Shown one piece after another: positions 25,631 to 34,409 of a stretch of 64,000 nt of DNA. The notes beneath the pieces are model-generated. The model was not told the origin of the DNA. It searched no databases and saw nothing but the letters and a program-made list of their open reading frames with translations. The position numbers were made by a program, and so were the translations under genes. The stretch's first letter is position 1. Each line of letters starts with the position of its first letter. The stretch lies in contig CP075895.1 in assembly GCA_018604165.1 (NCBI GenBank), forward strand, positions 1,201,501 through 1,265,500, read 5' to 3'. The DNA comes from Chitinophagaceae bacterium LGM1 (lineage in GTDB: Bacteria; Bacteroidota; Bacteroidia; Chitinophagales; Chitinophagaceae).

Positions 25631-26317
25631 CTACACCATTTCAAACTTATAACCTACGCCTTTTACGGTGGTTATAAGGTCAATACCTATCTTCTGGCGT
25701 ATTTTGCGGATGTGTACGTCAATAGTTCTGTCGCCCACTATCACATCAGTACCCCATACACGCTGCAATATTTCGTTGCGTAGAAAGACACGGCCTGGTT
25801 TTGATGCCAGTAGCGATAAGAGTTCAAATTCTTTTTTAGCCAGTATTATTTCGTTGCCTTTGTAGGTAACGGTAAATTTTGTTTTGTTGATTTCCAGTTC
25901 GCCAAAAGTCAACTTCTGGTCTTGGTCATCGTCTTTGCGGAAACGGCGTAGTGCGGTACGAATGCGGGTAGCTAATAGTTCTGGTTTGATGGGTTTGGCT
26001 ATATAATCGTCAGCACCAATTTTCAAACCTTCTATTTCCGATTTTTCGTCGCTCAATGCTGTGAGGAATATGATGGCGGTTTCTTCAAACTCAGGCATCA
26101 ATCGCAATTCCTTAATAGTTTGGATGCCGTCTTTGTTGGGCATCATGATGTCGAGCAGTATCAGGTCGGGACGGAAGTCCTTCGCTTTTCTGATAGCCTC
26201 TATACCATCTCTTGCTGTTGAGATGAGGTAGCCTTTACCTTTCAGATTGTAGCTGATAAACTCAACTATATCCGGTTCATCATCTACTATCAGAATTTTG
26301 CCTGGTAATACTTCCAT
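25631..26317 (-). CDS. OmpR/PhoB-family response regulator
   Basis: About 228 residues from the ATG at 26317 (a GTG at 26338 would add seven residues). Receiver domain ILIVDDEPDIVEF with acidic pocket, phospho-acceptor Asp56 in LILLDIMMP, the Thr switch in IIFLTALSDE and conserved Lys in YIAKPIKPE. C-terminal winged helix (about 130-228; RNEILQRVWGTD, DRTIDVHIRKIRQKIG) binds DNA. First gene of a two-gene unit with the kinase, separated from the upstream gene by a strong inverted repeat. Confidence 0.92.
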   Translation of the reverse strand: MEVLPGKILIVDDEPDIVEFISYNLKGKGYLISTARDGIEAIRKAKDFRPDLILLDIMMPNKDGIQTIKELRLMPEFEETAIIFLTALSDEKSEIEGLKIGADDYIAKPIKPELLATRIRTALRRFRKDDDQDQKLTFGELEINKTKFTVTYKGNEIILAKKEFELLSLLASKPGRVFLRNEILQRVWGTDVIVGDRTIDVHIRKIRQKIGIDLITTVKGVGYKFEMV

Positions 26318-26360
26318 ATGTTCTTCTAAATCAGGCACAATATTATATCAGCTTATGTGA

Positions 26361-26416
26361 ACAAAAAACAACTGCTGCATTATCAAATTGTTACCAAAAA
26401 CAAGATAATGCAGCAG
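26361..26416 (-). terminator. Long inverted repeat, terminator between coiled-coil gene and response regulator
   Basis: CTGCTGCATTATC (26372-26384) pairs perfectly with GATAATGCAGCAG (26404-26416) across a 19-nt loop. On the minus strand the stem is followed by TTGTTTTTTG. It should end transcripts of the gene at 26449-27411 just before the regulator gene. It could also be a binding site. Confidence 0.7.
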
Positions 26417-26448
26417 TGTGTAATGAGCGTTAATTATTGATTATCAGG

Positions 26449-27411
26449 CTATTTCAGCGTTACTGAACCACCGCCTATTTTATAACCATCATTATATAGT
26501 TCTATGTTGTAAGTACCCTTCAGATAATCACTGTCTTGTTTCCAGTCTGCATTGATATCTTTTACGGGTTTGTTTGTTTCCAAAGGTATCTCTTTCAGGA
26601 ATGTATAATTCACATCATTGCCTTCTGCATCAGTCATAACACCAGAACCGTATGCAGCATTGCTCAGCAGGTTGCCACTAGGGTCTGTAATGCGTAGATA
26701 TATTTGTTTGTTACCGCTTTCTGCAATACGGTTTTCATCTATGTCAAATGTTACACGCATTACATCTACACGCCCTGCACGCCCTGTTTCTTTTTCTTTC
26801 TTGCCGCCGCGTCGCAAATCTATTGGTGTCAGCCTGATGTTGGATGCGTGTAGTACAGCACCCAATCTTGCTTTTTGTTGCAAGCCTACATTTTCTGTTA
26901 CTGCCTGGTCACGCTCTACAGTCAGCACTGTGTTTTGGTCGGATAAGTCTGCGTTTTGTTTTTCCAGTTCAGCAATACGTTCCTGATATGTTCTCACCCT
27001 GCCATTAAGTTGGGCTATGAGTTTTTTAGCCTTGCCAAGTTCTGCTTTGGTAGCATTGCCATTGCGTACAATGGCATTGATTTGACTTTTAAGTTTGGCA
27101 ATCTCACCATTCTGGTCATTTATCAGGCTATCCATCTTAGTGTTTTTAGACACTAATTCATCAAGCCTTACCAATGCAGCCTGATAGTCGGACTCTACAG
27201 CTCTACGAGAAGAATCGGCCTCGTTAAACTGGTATTGAGCTGCCGATAATCTGTCTGATAGTTTGTTGTTGTTGACAAATAAGTAAATAACAACTGCCAG
27301 TAATGCTACAATAATGCCTATGAAAAGCATATTGTTGTTTTTCTTAGGCTGTTGCGGTTGCATAGGCTGCAACGGAGTAGCAGAAGTGGGATTATTCATT
27401 TCCTGGCTCAT
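26449..27411 (-). CDS. Membrane-anchored coiled-coil protein of unknown function
   Basis: 320 residues. Cytoplasmic Pro/Gln-rich N-terminus (about 1-25), one transmembrane helix (about 28-46), then a coiled coil (about 50-180, with heptads such as IAELEKQNADLSDQNTVL). A C-terminal beta domain of about 130 residues follows (RVDVMRVTFDIDENRIAESG). This arrangement recurs in Bacteroidota as an uncharacterised protein family. It probably spans the periplasm. Transcription ends at the inverted repeat at 26361-26416, separating it from the two-component genes. Confidence 0.7.
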   Translation of the reverse strand: MSQEMNNPTSATPLQPMQPQQPKKNNNMLFIGIIVALLAVVIYLFVNNNKLSDRLSAAQYQFNEADSSRRAVESDYQAALVRLDELVSKNTKMDSLINDQNGEIAKLKSQINAIVRNGNATKAELGKAKKLIAQLNGRVRTYQERIAELEKQNADLSDQNTVLTVERDQAVTENVGLQQKARLGAVLHASNIRLTPIDLRRGGKKEKETGRAGRVDVMRVTFDIDENRIAESGNKQIYLRITDPSGNLLSNAAYGSGVMTDAEGNDVNYTFLKEIPLETNKPVKDINADWKQDSDYLKGTYNIELYNDGYKIGGGSVTLK

Positions 27412-27469
27412 ACTGTATAGTTTTAAATTATTACTTTAGTTATCGGTTACAAATATAATAACCGTTTTT

Positions 27470-28195
27470 GTGGAGTTTCTTAAACAAATCTTATTTCTTG
27501 ATATTGAAACCGTGCCTTTAGTGCCGCACTTCGATGGTTTAACAAGTGTTTTGCAAACGGAATGGGCCAAAAAAGCAAAGCATCTGAAAAGTAATATAGC
27601 AGAAAATACTGAGCCTGCTATGCTTTTTGCTGAAAAAGCTGGTGTTTTTTCTGAGTTTGCCAAAGTGGTATGCATAGTAGTAGGCAGTTTGCAACAGCAG
27701 GGCAACAACTGGAGCATCAGGTTGAAAGCCATTGCAAACGATGATGAAAAACAGTTGTTGCTCGATTTTAAAGATATTGTACAACGCTTTGCAGGCTATT
27801 ATCCTAATCTGCAGTTTTGCGGGCATAACATCAAAGAATTTGATGTGCCTTTTCTTTGCAGGCGTATGCTGATAAGCGGTATTCAATTGCCTGAATGTAT
27901 GAACCTCAGCGGTAAAAAGCCTTGGGAAGTAACGCACCACGATACACTTGAAATGTGGAAATTTGGCGACTATAAGCATTTCACTTCTTTGGCTTTGCTC
28001 GCCGAAATTTTAGGGATACCTTCGCCGAAAGATGATATGGACGGCAGCATGGTAGGGCAGGTATACTGGCAGGATAAAGACCTGCAAAGAATAATCAAAT
28101 ACTGTATGCAGGATGTGGTGACAAGCGCGAAAGTTTTTTTGCGGTTGAAAGGCATTACAGACATCCACCCCGAACCTGTTTACGTGAACGAATAG
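27470..28195 (+). CDS. 3'-5' exonuclease of the DnaQ-like (RNase H-fold) superfamily
   Basis: 241 residues from GTG at 27470. ILFLDIETVP gives the DxE catalytic pair (Asp11, Glu13). FCGHNIKEFDVPFL is the ExoII motif with Asp, HHDTLEMWKFGD is typical of the PolB-like 3'-5' exonuclease group, and YCMQDVVTSAKV gives the ExoIII aspartate. All acidic ligands for two metal ions are present. It acts on DNA or RNA ends; substrate unknown. Its stop is 1 bp before holA, so it is probably co-expressed with a replisome subunit. Confidence 0.8.
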   Translation: MEFLKQILFLDIETVPLVPHFDGLTSVLQTEWAKKAKHLKSNIAENTEPAMLFAEKAGVFSEFAKVVCIVVGSLQQQGNNWSIRLKAIANDDEKQLLLDFKDIVQRFAGYYPNLQFCGHNIKEFDVPFLCRRMLISGIQLPECMNLSGKKPWEVTHHDTLEMWKFGDYKHFTSLALLAEILGIPSPKDDMDGSMVGQVYWQDKDLQRIIKYCMQDVVTSAKVFLRLKGITDIHPEPVYVNE

Positions 28196-28196
28196 T

Positions 28197-29210
28197 ATGA
28201 CACCGGATTTCAAGAAATTATTAAAATCGCTGCAAAGCAAAGAATACGCACCCGTTTATCTGATAGATGGCGAAGAACCCTATTATCTTGACATCATTAC
28301 AAATTACTTTGAAGAAAAAATATTAGAGCCGCACGAGCGCGACTTCAATTTGATGGTATTGTATGGTAAAGATGTGGAATGGGCAGATGTTGTGAACGCT
28401 TGCCGCAGGTTTCCCATGTTTGCAGAACGGCAGGTGGTAATACTAAAAGATGCAGCACAGATGCGTACGCTTGGTGAGTTGGCTTCTTATATAGAAAACC
28501 CTGCACCTACCACGATTTTTTTAATAGAGCACCGATTTAAGAAAGCAGATGGACGTAGCAAGTTGGTGAAGTTTGCAAAAGACAAAGGCATACATTTTAC
28601 TTCCGATAAAATAAAGGACGACCTTGTACCGACATGGATACAGAACTATGGTATGGAAATCGGCTTTCATGTTGGTGAGCGCGAATCGCAAATACTGGCA
28701 ACGTATCTGGGGAATGACTTACAAAAAATAGCCAACGAGATAGAGAAAGTACGCATCAATGTACCTGATGAAAAGCAACTGACGGCAGAACAGATACAGA
28801 AATATATAGGCATCAGTAGGGAGTATAATGTATTTGAATTTCCTGAAGCACTAACATCGGGCGATAAAGACAAGTTGTACAGAATGTTAGCTTACTTCAT
28901 AGCCAATCCTAAAGTAGCCCCGATGGTATTGATTGTAGGTTCTTTCTACAATCAGTTCAATAGATTATATCAGGCTCACTTTCTGCATGGTAAACCAGAT
29001 AAAGATGTGGCTACGGCATTGGGTACATGGCCGTCGAAAGTCAGAGAAATTATGGGGATGGCTGCAAAGTGGCAGTTACCCAAAGTAGAACACGCACTCA
29101 TGTTGCTTGGTGAATATAGCAATAAGGCAGTAGGTATTGATAGTAATACGGATGGTACAGAATTGCTCAAAGAAATGGTTGGCAGGCTGGAAGCACTACA
29201 GTATAGCTAA
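28197..29210 (+). CDS. holA: DNA polymerase III subunit delta
   Basis: 337 residues, normal length. The start contains YLIDGEEPYYLDIITNYFEE, the HolA N-terminal AAA+-like domain lacking Walker A. Conserved blocks follow: FAERQVVILKDA, KIANEIEKV and the three-helix C-terminal collar domain (VGSFYNQFNRLYQAHFLHG). The subunit opens the sliding clamp in the clamp-loader complex. Follows the exonuclease gene directly. Its end overlaps the convergent ribF gene by 15 bp. Confidence 0.92.
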   Translation: MTPDFKKLLKSLQSKEYAPVYLIDGEEPYYLDIITNYFEEKILEPHERDFNLMVLYGKDVEWADVVNACRRFPMFAERQVVILKDAAQMRTLGELASYIENPAPTTIFLIEHRFKKADGRSKLVKFAKDKGIHFTSDKIKDDLVPTWIQNYGMEIGFHVGERESQILATYLGNDLQKIANEIEKVRINVPDEKQLTAEQIQKYIGISREYNVFEFPEALTSGDKDKLYRMLAYFIANPKVAPMVLIVGSFYNQFNRLYQAHFLHGKPDKDVATALGTWPSKVREIMGMAAKWQLPKVEHALMLLGEYSNKAVGIDSNTDGTELLKEMVGRLEALQYS

Positions 29211-30128
29211 CGCTCCTTTGGCATTGATTGCATCTTGCCCGAGTTGTTCTTTCAATGCATCTAATGAGGGGAAACGTTGTTCGTCACGCAATCGCTCAAT
29301 GAATATTATCTCAATTTCAGAATCGTAAATATCCTTATCGAAATCGAATAAATGGGCTTCTATATGCAGCGTTAGCTCATTGCTCACAGTAGGGCGTATG
29401 CCTATATTCATCATACCCTTGTATATATTATGCGCTACAATAGCTTGTATGGCATATACTCCGTTTTGTGGTACTATTTGTTCCGCATCCGCCGGGCTGA
29501 TGTTAGCAGTAGGATAGCCCAACTGTCTGCCTATTTTAGCCCCTGCTATTACTGTGCCTTTCAGGCTATAGTGCCTGCCCAGCATATTAGCTGCATCAGC
29601 TACATGCCCTACGGTTAGGGCGTTTCGTATTTTGGTAGAACTGATGGCGGCATCTTCAATTTGTTTGGCGGGTATCTCATATACTTTAAAGCCACCCTCA
29701 TTTTCGTATGCTTGTAGCAGGTTTATATTCCCTGCCCTGTCGTGCCCGAATTGGTGGTCATAACCAATCACAATGCCTTTTGGGTGCAGGTGTTTTACTA
29801 AAAAGTCTTGTATGTATGCCTCTGCCGACAAAGCTGCAAATTCTTTTGTAAACGGTGCAACAAACACATGGTTGATGCCCGCTTGGGTTATTAGGTCAAT
29901 TTTCTCTTGTAGCGGGGTGATGATTTTTACAGGCTGGTCGGGGAAAAGCAATTTACGTGGATGCGGTTCAAACGTTAGTACAATACTTTCTCCATTCAGT
30001 TCTTGAGCGTGAGATACTACTTGTTGTAAAATGGCATGATGCCCCAAATGCACCCCGTCGAAAGTGCCGATGGTAATTACTGCATTATTGAAATCTCTTA
30101 GCTCGTCTGTGTTGTAAAATACTGCCAT
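29196..30128 (-). CDS. ribF: Bifunctional riboflavin kinase / FAD synthetase
   Basis: About 310 residues from the ATG at 30128, the usual RibF length. N-terminal FAD synthetase: GTFDGVHLGH with the HxGH nucleotidyl-transfer motif (27-30) and IVIGYDHQFGHDRAG. C-terminal riboflavin kinase domain: GRQLGYPTANIS and GVYAIQA. It makes FMN and then FAD from riboflavin and ATP. A longer frame to 30170 would run through a terminator stem and is rejected. No FMN riboswitch was recognised in the leader. Confidence 0.93.
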   Translation of the reverse strand: MAVFYNTDELRDFNNAVITIGTFDGVHLGHHAILQQVVSHAQELNGESIVLTFEPHPRKLLFPDQPVKIITPLQEKIDLITQAGINHVFVAPFTKEFAALSAEAYIQDFLVKHLHPKGIVIGYDHQFGHDRAGNINLLQAYENEGGFKVYEIPAKQIEDAAISSTKIRNALTVGHVADAANMLGRHYSLKGTVIAGAKIGRQLGYPTANISPADAEQIVPQNGVYAIQAIVAHNIYKGMMNIGIRPTVSNELTLHIEAHLFDFDKDIYDSEIEIIFIERLRDEQRFPSLDALKEQLGQDAINAKGALAIL

Positions 30129-30156
30129 GCTATGTCGTAAAGATAGGGATAAGCAT

Positions 30157-30183
30157 AAAAAAAGGGGCATTGCCCCTTTTTTT
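30157..30183 (-). terminator. Rho-independent terminator after the VIT-domain gene
   Basis: A7-GGGGC-ATT-GCCCC-T7 is a symmetrical stem-loop with T-tracts on both strands. It ends the minus-strand transcript from 30186-32288, just before the ribF start. Confidence 0.85.
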
Positions 30184-30185
30184 AT

Positions 30186-32288
30186 TTACTGTTTTATAAC
30201 CCGTAGCATGTGGAAGTTATCGCCTGAGTGCACTTTAATTATGTATATGCCTGCAGACAATTCAGTGTTGTATTGACTTAAACCATTCCATGTATATAGA
30301 TTGATGCGGCTGTCTAATTTTCTGTAGTAGATTTTCTTGCCCATTATATCATACACCTCAATTTCATCAATGCCATATATACATTCAATATTAATGCTGC
30401 CTGAGAATGGGTTAGGGTAAGCTTTTACAGTAATACCCTGCTCAACCCTAGGTTCGGATATAGTTAGCGTGTTTTCATTTTTGCTCTCGTTTATTGTATC
30501 TCCGGTTTCTAATGCAAGGAAGGCTGTATAATTGCATAGTACTCTATTGTTGATACTGGAATCAATAATCTCTGTTGTATTGATGTTATTGGCATTATTT
30601 GCCTCAAGGTTTATCAGATGTTTGTTTATCCACGACTTTGATGCTTGTTCTGTGGCAATATATTGTGTAATCGCTGGTTGATATGTTTGCACCCCGGTAC
30701 CGGTTAATATTTGCACATTCATATTGGCATTATTAATAGTGCCTACATATTTACCCACTTCAAGGTAGTAAGAGGTTGTATTTAAACGCCTACTCCCGTT
30801 TATGTCGTAAGCAGAATGGGTGAAGCCGCCGGATACAGGTAGCGAAATAGAATACGCGGTTGTGCTATAACCTAAGTTGGGTAGGATGTATTTTAACTGT
30901 GTTTTCACATCAATTGTAGCAGGTTGTCCAAAGGTGGTGTAAGTGTTTTCGAAATAGCTACCTGATGACGCTAAGGTTAGCTTATTGAATAATAGCTCGT
31001 TACCTGTAAAGCTGGTGCCTGAAATATAATTAACAAATGAACAATTGTTGATAATGTGAATTTTATTTTTGATACCGCCAATAAGGCTGTCTATGTTCTT
31101 ATACATGGCATCTACAACGGCTTGGTTTTTAAGGTGGTTGCCATTGCTGATGATGATGGTATTGCCAATATTTACAGATTGTGTTTGTGTATATGCCAGG
31201 GCTGTTTTAAGCAAGTCCTCGTACTGTCCTGCATCGCTTGAAATACTGGCTGGCATGGCATTAATATACGCCGTCGCATTAGCAGAGTCAGCAGATATCC
31301 AGTTGCTATTAGCTTGTATTACAGTGTTTGCATTGGTATAAAAAATATTGAAATAGTCGTTGCTACCAAGGTGGTTAATGATAAAACGTTTCAATTGATG
31401 TTTTACCTGCGAAAATGAAACAATAGCGTTTGATGCGGGTGCGTCTATTACAAATGTAATACGCCTGCCACTGTTGCCCATAAGTGTAGTAGGGCTTATG
31501 GCTATTTGATAAGTGCCTGCGTTAGCGGTATTTTGGTAAGTAGATATAAACACGCCATTATTGGCAGGTATTGTATATGCCAGGTTGAAATCATTATTAT
31601 GTGTGCCATACAGCAAGTTGGGTATAGTTACCACTGTTTCAAAGGCAGAGTTTGAAGTTGTGTAGCTATTGATGTCATGTGTTTCGGTAAATACAGGATT
31701 AGAGAAAGTAGCATCTTTTTTGATTTTTATTGTGATGTCAGGTTTAGCAAACGATGCGTCGAAAATATGCAAGGGTAATTCACAGTTAACTCTGTTGTTT
31801 TGCCAATTGAACGGTACTGAATAGCTGATTTTTACTTTGCGCGGATAGGTGGTTTTTAACGGATATACATTTAGCTTGTAGCTTGTAGCACTTGTTTTGA
31901 TGAGTAAGGACGGGTCGCGCCTTCTTTTTACAATGCCTTCATATATCTGTATAGCACGCCCTTTATCTATAATAGCTGCCTTAATGATGTTAGTTTCATC
32001 TAACCACAGCCATGAGTCGTGAATGAAAGAATGTTCGGGTAGATCGAAGTACAATATAGCTTCCATTGTATCGCTGCTACTATAAGTGGTTTGTGCATTG
32101 ATTTTGAAAGTCATGTCAATCTGCGCATAAAGACCGTTAGGAGTTACTTCAATTACAGGTTCGGTTATAATGCCTTTTGTTGTAGACCAAGTATTTACGT
32201 GAGGTCTGAGTATGTCAATTTTTGTTTGACAAAATGCTGAACACGCAGTGACTACGCTCAACACAAGGGTAATTAAGAGCTTTTGCAT
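30186..32288 (-). CDS. T9SS-secreted VIT-domain protein with degenerate VWA region
   Basis: 700 residues. Signal peptide to about residue 20. VIT (inter-alpha-trypsin N-terminal) domain at about 25-165: AILYFDLPEHSFIHDSWLWL and KVKISYSVPF. A VWA-like region starts at RRITFVIDAPAS; the metal site DxSxS reads D282-A-P-A-S286, so the first Ser is Pro and metal binding is doubtful. The C-terminal 75 residues (YPNPFSG, then EIEVYDIMGKKI, ending AGIYIIKVHSGD) are a type A T9SS sorting signal. It is secreted or surface-attached via type IX secretion. Adhesive role possible; monocistronic. Confidence 0.85.
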   Translation of the reverse strand: MQKLLITLVLSVVTACSAFCQTKIDILRPHVNTWSTTKGIITEPVIEVTPNGLYAQIDMTFKINAQTTYSSSDTMEAILYFDLPEHSFIHDSWLWLDETNIIKAAIIDKGRAIQIYEGIVKRRRDPSLLIKTSATSYKLNVYPLKTTYPRKVKISYSVPFNWQNNRVNCELPLHIFDASFAKPDITIKIKKDATFSNPVFTETHDINSYTTSNSAFETVVTIPNLLYGTHNNDFNLAYTIPANNGVFISTYQNTANAGTYQIAISPTTLMGNSGRRITFVIDAPASNAIVSFSQVKHQLKRFIINHLGSNDYFNIFYTNANTVIQANSNWISADSANATAYINAMPASISSDAGQYEDLLKTALAYTQTQSVNIGNTIIISNGNHLKNQAVVDAMYKNIDSLIGGIKNKIHIINNCSFVNYISGTSFTGNELLFNKLTLASSGSYFENTYTTFGQPATIDVKTQLKYILPNLGYSTTAYSISLPVSGGFTHSAYDINGSRRLNTTSYYLEVGKYVGTINNANMNVQILTGTGVQTYQPAITQYIATEQASKSWINKHLINLEANNANNINTTEIIDSSINNRVLCNYTAFLALETGDTINESKNENTLTISEPRVEQGITVKAYPNPFSGSINIECIYGIDEIEVYDIMGKKIYYRKLDSRINLYTWNGLSQYNTELSAGIYIIKVHSGDNFHMLRVIKQ

Positions 32289-32380
32289 AAATCAAGAGGT
32301 ATAATGATAAGTTAAATTTAATACAATTGACGCCTGACAATGTATAAATGTTAGGTTGGATTGTCATTAAATTATCATTA

Positions 32381-33643
32381 TCACTTAATCCCCATCAAAA
32401 TCTCGTAGAAACGGTAGCAATCCTCGTAAGTATTGTACAGTGGTACCGGCGCAATGCGTATCACATTCGGTTCACGCCAGTCGGCTACTACACCATTAGC
32501 AGTTAATGTGTCAAATACCTCTCTGCCTCTATCGCTGAATAATAGCGATAACTGACAGCCCCTGCGAGTAGGATGAGATGGTGTGATGATAACAAATGGC
32601 AGGTGCGTTACCTGTTTCAGCAACCATTCCAGATAGCCTGTCATGTTCAGACTTTTTTCACGAAGTGCTACGATACCTGCTTTATCAAATATGTCAAGCG
32701 ATGCATTGTGTGCCACCATGTTGAATACAGGCGCGTTGCTCATTTGCCAGCTACCTGCATTGTTTTGAGGTACAAAGCCTTTCTTCATCTGGAAGCGTTC
32801 TTTTTCGTCGTTGCCCCACCAACCACCAAGTCGGAAAATCTTTGGATTGCTGTAATGATGCTCGTGCACAAATAAACCACCCACGCCGCCAGGCCCCGAA
32901 TTCAGGTATTTATAAGAGCACCAGCAGGCAAAGTCAACTGCCCAGTCGTGCAGGTTCAGCGGTACATTGCCTACCGCATGTGCCAAATCGTACCCAGCGT
33001 ACGCACCCACTTTATGTGCAGCTTCGGTAATACGTTTCATGTCGAACAACTGGCCAGTATAATAATTTACACCGCCCAGTATCACCAATGCAAGTGATTC
33101 CCCGGCATCCGCTATCGCTTTTACGATGTCGTCTTCTTCTATTATGTGCGCGCCTTCTTTATGTGTTAATTCTATAATGGCATCCGCAGGGTCGTAGCCA
33201 TACATACGCACTTGTGTTTCCACAGCATATTGGTCTGATGGAAAAGCACCTGCTTCCATTATTATTTTATATCGCTTTCCTTCAGGGCGGTAGAAAGAAA
33301 TCATCAACAGGTGCAGGTTTACTGTCAAAGTGTTTGTAGCAACTACTTCATCTTTTTTTGCCCCTAAAATCTTTGCAAGCCTTTCGCTAAATAAGTGGTG
33401 ATACGAAAACCAGGGGTTACGCGCTTGAAAATGCCCTTCTACACCATAGCGTGCCCAGTCTTCCAACTCTTGTTGCATCAGGTAGCTGACACTTTTGGGT
33501 TGTAAACCCAATGAGTTGCCACAGAAATAACGTACATCTTTATCATCGTGTTGCGGAAACCTGAATCGTTCACGATATGAAAAAAGTGTATCCGTATTAT
33601 CCATTCCTTGGGCAAACTCCAGTGTAGCTTCGTATGATTGCAT
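32381..33643 (-). CDS. kynU: Kynureninase
   Basis: 420 residues. PLP-dependent aspartate-aminotransferase fold. FCGNSLGLQPKS is the N-terminal signature, GAFPSDQYAVE and YDLAHAVGNVPL carry PLP-contact residues, and CWCSYKYLNSGPGGVGG contains the Schiff-base Lys245. The enzyme cleaves kynurenine or 3-hydroxykynurenine to (3-hydroxy)anthranilate and alanine, in tryptophan breakdown or de novo NAD synthesis. No kynureninase-pathway neighbour is present. Its start is about 135 bp from the divergent OMP gene. Confidence 0.95.
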   Translation of the reverse strand: MQSYEATLEFAQGMDNTDTLFSYRERFRFPQHDDKDVRYFCGNSLGLQPKSVSYLMQQELEDWARYGVEGHFQARNPWFSYHHLFSERLAKILGAKKDEVVATNTLTVNLHLLMISFYRPEGKRYKIIMEAGAFPSDQYAVETQVRMYGYDPADAIIELTHKEGAHIIEEDDIVKAIADAGESLALVILGGVNYYTGQLFDMKRITEAAHKVGAYAGYDLAHAVGNVPLNLHDWAVDFACWCSYKYLNSGPGGVGGLFVHEHHYSNPKIFRLGGWWGNDEKERFQMKKGFVPQNNAGSWQMSNAPVFNMVAHNASLDIFDKAGIVALREKSLNMTGYLEWLLKQVTHLPFVIITPSHPTRRGCQLSLLFSDRGREVFDTLTANGVVADWREPNVIRIAPVPLYNTYEDCYRFYEILMGIK

Positions 33644-33778
33644 GGTCGTTTTTTGAAAATTTTAGCAAAAATAGCGTTCACCCGTTAAACTTCTTTAAAA
33701 AAGAAAATAACTACTTCCGCTTATCGAACATTGGTTTCATTATTGTGTTTCATTTCGTTGAACCAAAACACTGATTGT

Positions 33779-34297
33779 ATGAAAAAGCTATTGTTTTCCA
33801 TCGGGCTTGCATTGGCAGGCGTTCTTGCAACACAAGAAACATTCGCAAAAGACGGTAAAGTTGGTTTAGGGCTACGTGCCACACCAGATGGCGGCGGCTT
33901 TGTTGCCAAGCTGTTTATGAACAAACACCTTGCATTTGAAGGACAGCTAAATGCGGGTGGCTTGACTGGCGGTTGGGGTGGTCCCAGTTTCAATGCGGTT
34001 GGGTTACTTACCTACCACATCATCCTACCAGACCCCTCTTGGCGTATATTTATGGGTGGTGGCCTTCATGCCGGTGTATGGGACAGGGGATGGCGTTATG
34101 TAAACAGTGAGGGCAGATTTATAGACGATAACCGCGCTATATTGGGTATAGATGGCATAGGTGGTGTAGAATATGTATTTAAGAAAATACCGCTTGGTTT
34201 GAGTGCAGATGTGAAGCCGGCTGTCAACTTCCTGAGCGAAGCGGATTTCTTTACACATAATATGGTAGGCGTATCAGCCAGGTTCTACCTTCGGTAA
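33779..34297 (+). CDS. Small exported beta-barrel-like protein
   Basis: About 172 residues from the ATG at 33779; the upstream frame to 33731 lacks a plausible start for export. Signal peptide to about residue 23 (ETFAKDG). The rest is Gly- and aromatic-rich beta sequence (VGLGLRATPDGGGFVAKLF, FNAVGLLTYHI, RIFMGGGLHAGVWD) ending GVSARFYLR, a terminal barrel strand. Probably a small 8-stranded outer-membrane protein. No family assigned. Ends at a perfect inverted repeat. Confidence 0.75.
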   Translation: MKKLLFSIGLALAGVLATQETFAKDGKVGLGLRATPDGGGFVAKLFMNKHLAFEGQLNAGGLTGGWGGPSFNAVGLLTYHIILPDPSWRIFMGGGLHAGVWDRGWRYVNSEGRFIDDNRAILGIDGIGGVEYVFKKIPLGLSADVKPAVNFLSEADFFTHNMVGVSARFYLR

Positions 34298-34336
34298 AGA
34301 CATATTTACCGACAGAAAACAGATGTTCACATTTTG

Positions 34337-34370
34337 ATAAATGGCAATGGCCGAAACCATTGCCATTTAT
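34337..34370 (+). terminator. 14-bp stem-loop after the small OMP gene
   Basis: AAATGGCAATGG / CCATTGCCATTT (34339-34350 with 34357-34368), extendable by two bp each side, has the 6-nt loop CCGAAA. The T-tract is weak (TTATTTAT), but the position 39 bp after the stop fits a terminator. Confidence 0.6.
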
Positions 34371-34384
34371 TTATGGGTAAATAC

Positions 34385-34392
34385 TACTTTTG
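34385..34392 (+). promoter_or_regulatory. Candidate -7 box of the LemA/TPM operon
   Basis: TACTTTTG matches the TANNTTTG consensus, 17 bp upstream of the lemA ATG. A TTG at 34360-34362 gives a 22-bp spacer to a possible -33 element. Confidence 0.4.
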
Positions 34393-34409
34393 GTTAAAAT
34401 TCGTAAACA

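Noticed and set aside
28641-30128. FMN riboswitch search near ribF
   Set aside because: The leader of ribF on the minus strand is only the short region to the terminator at 30157 and shows no conserved RFN-element sequence that I can recognise.
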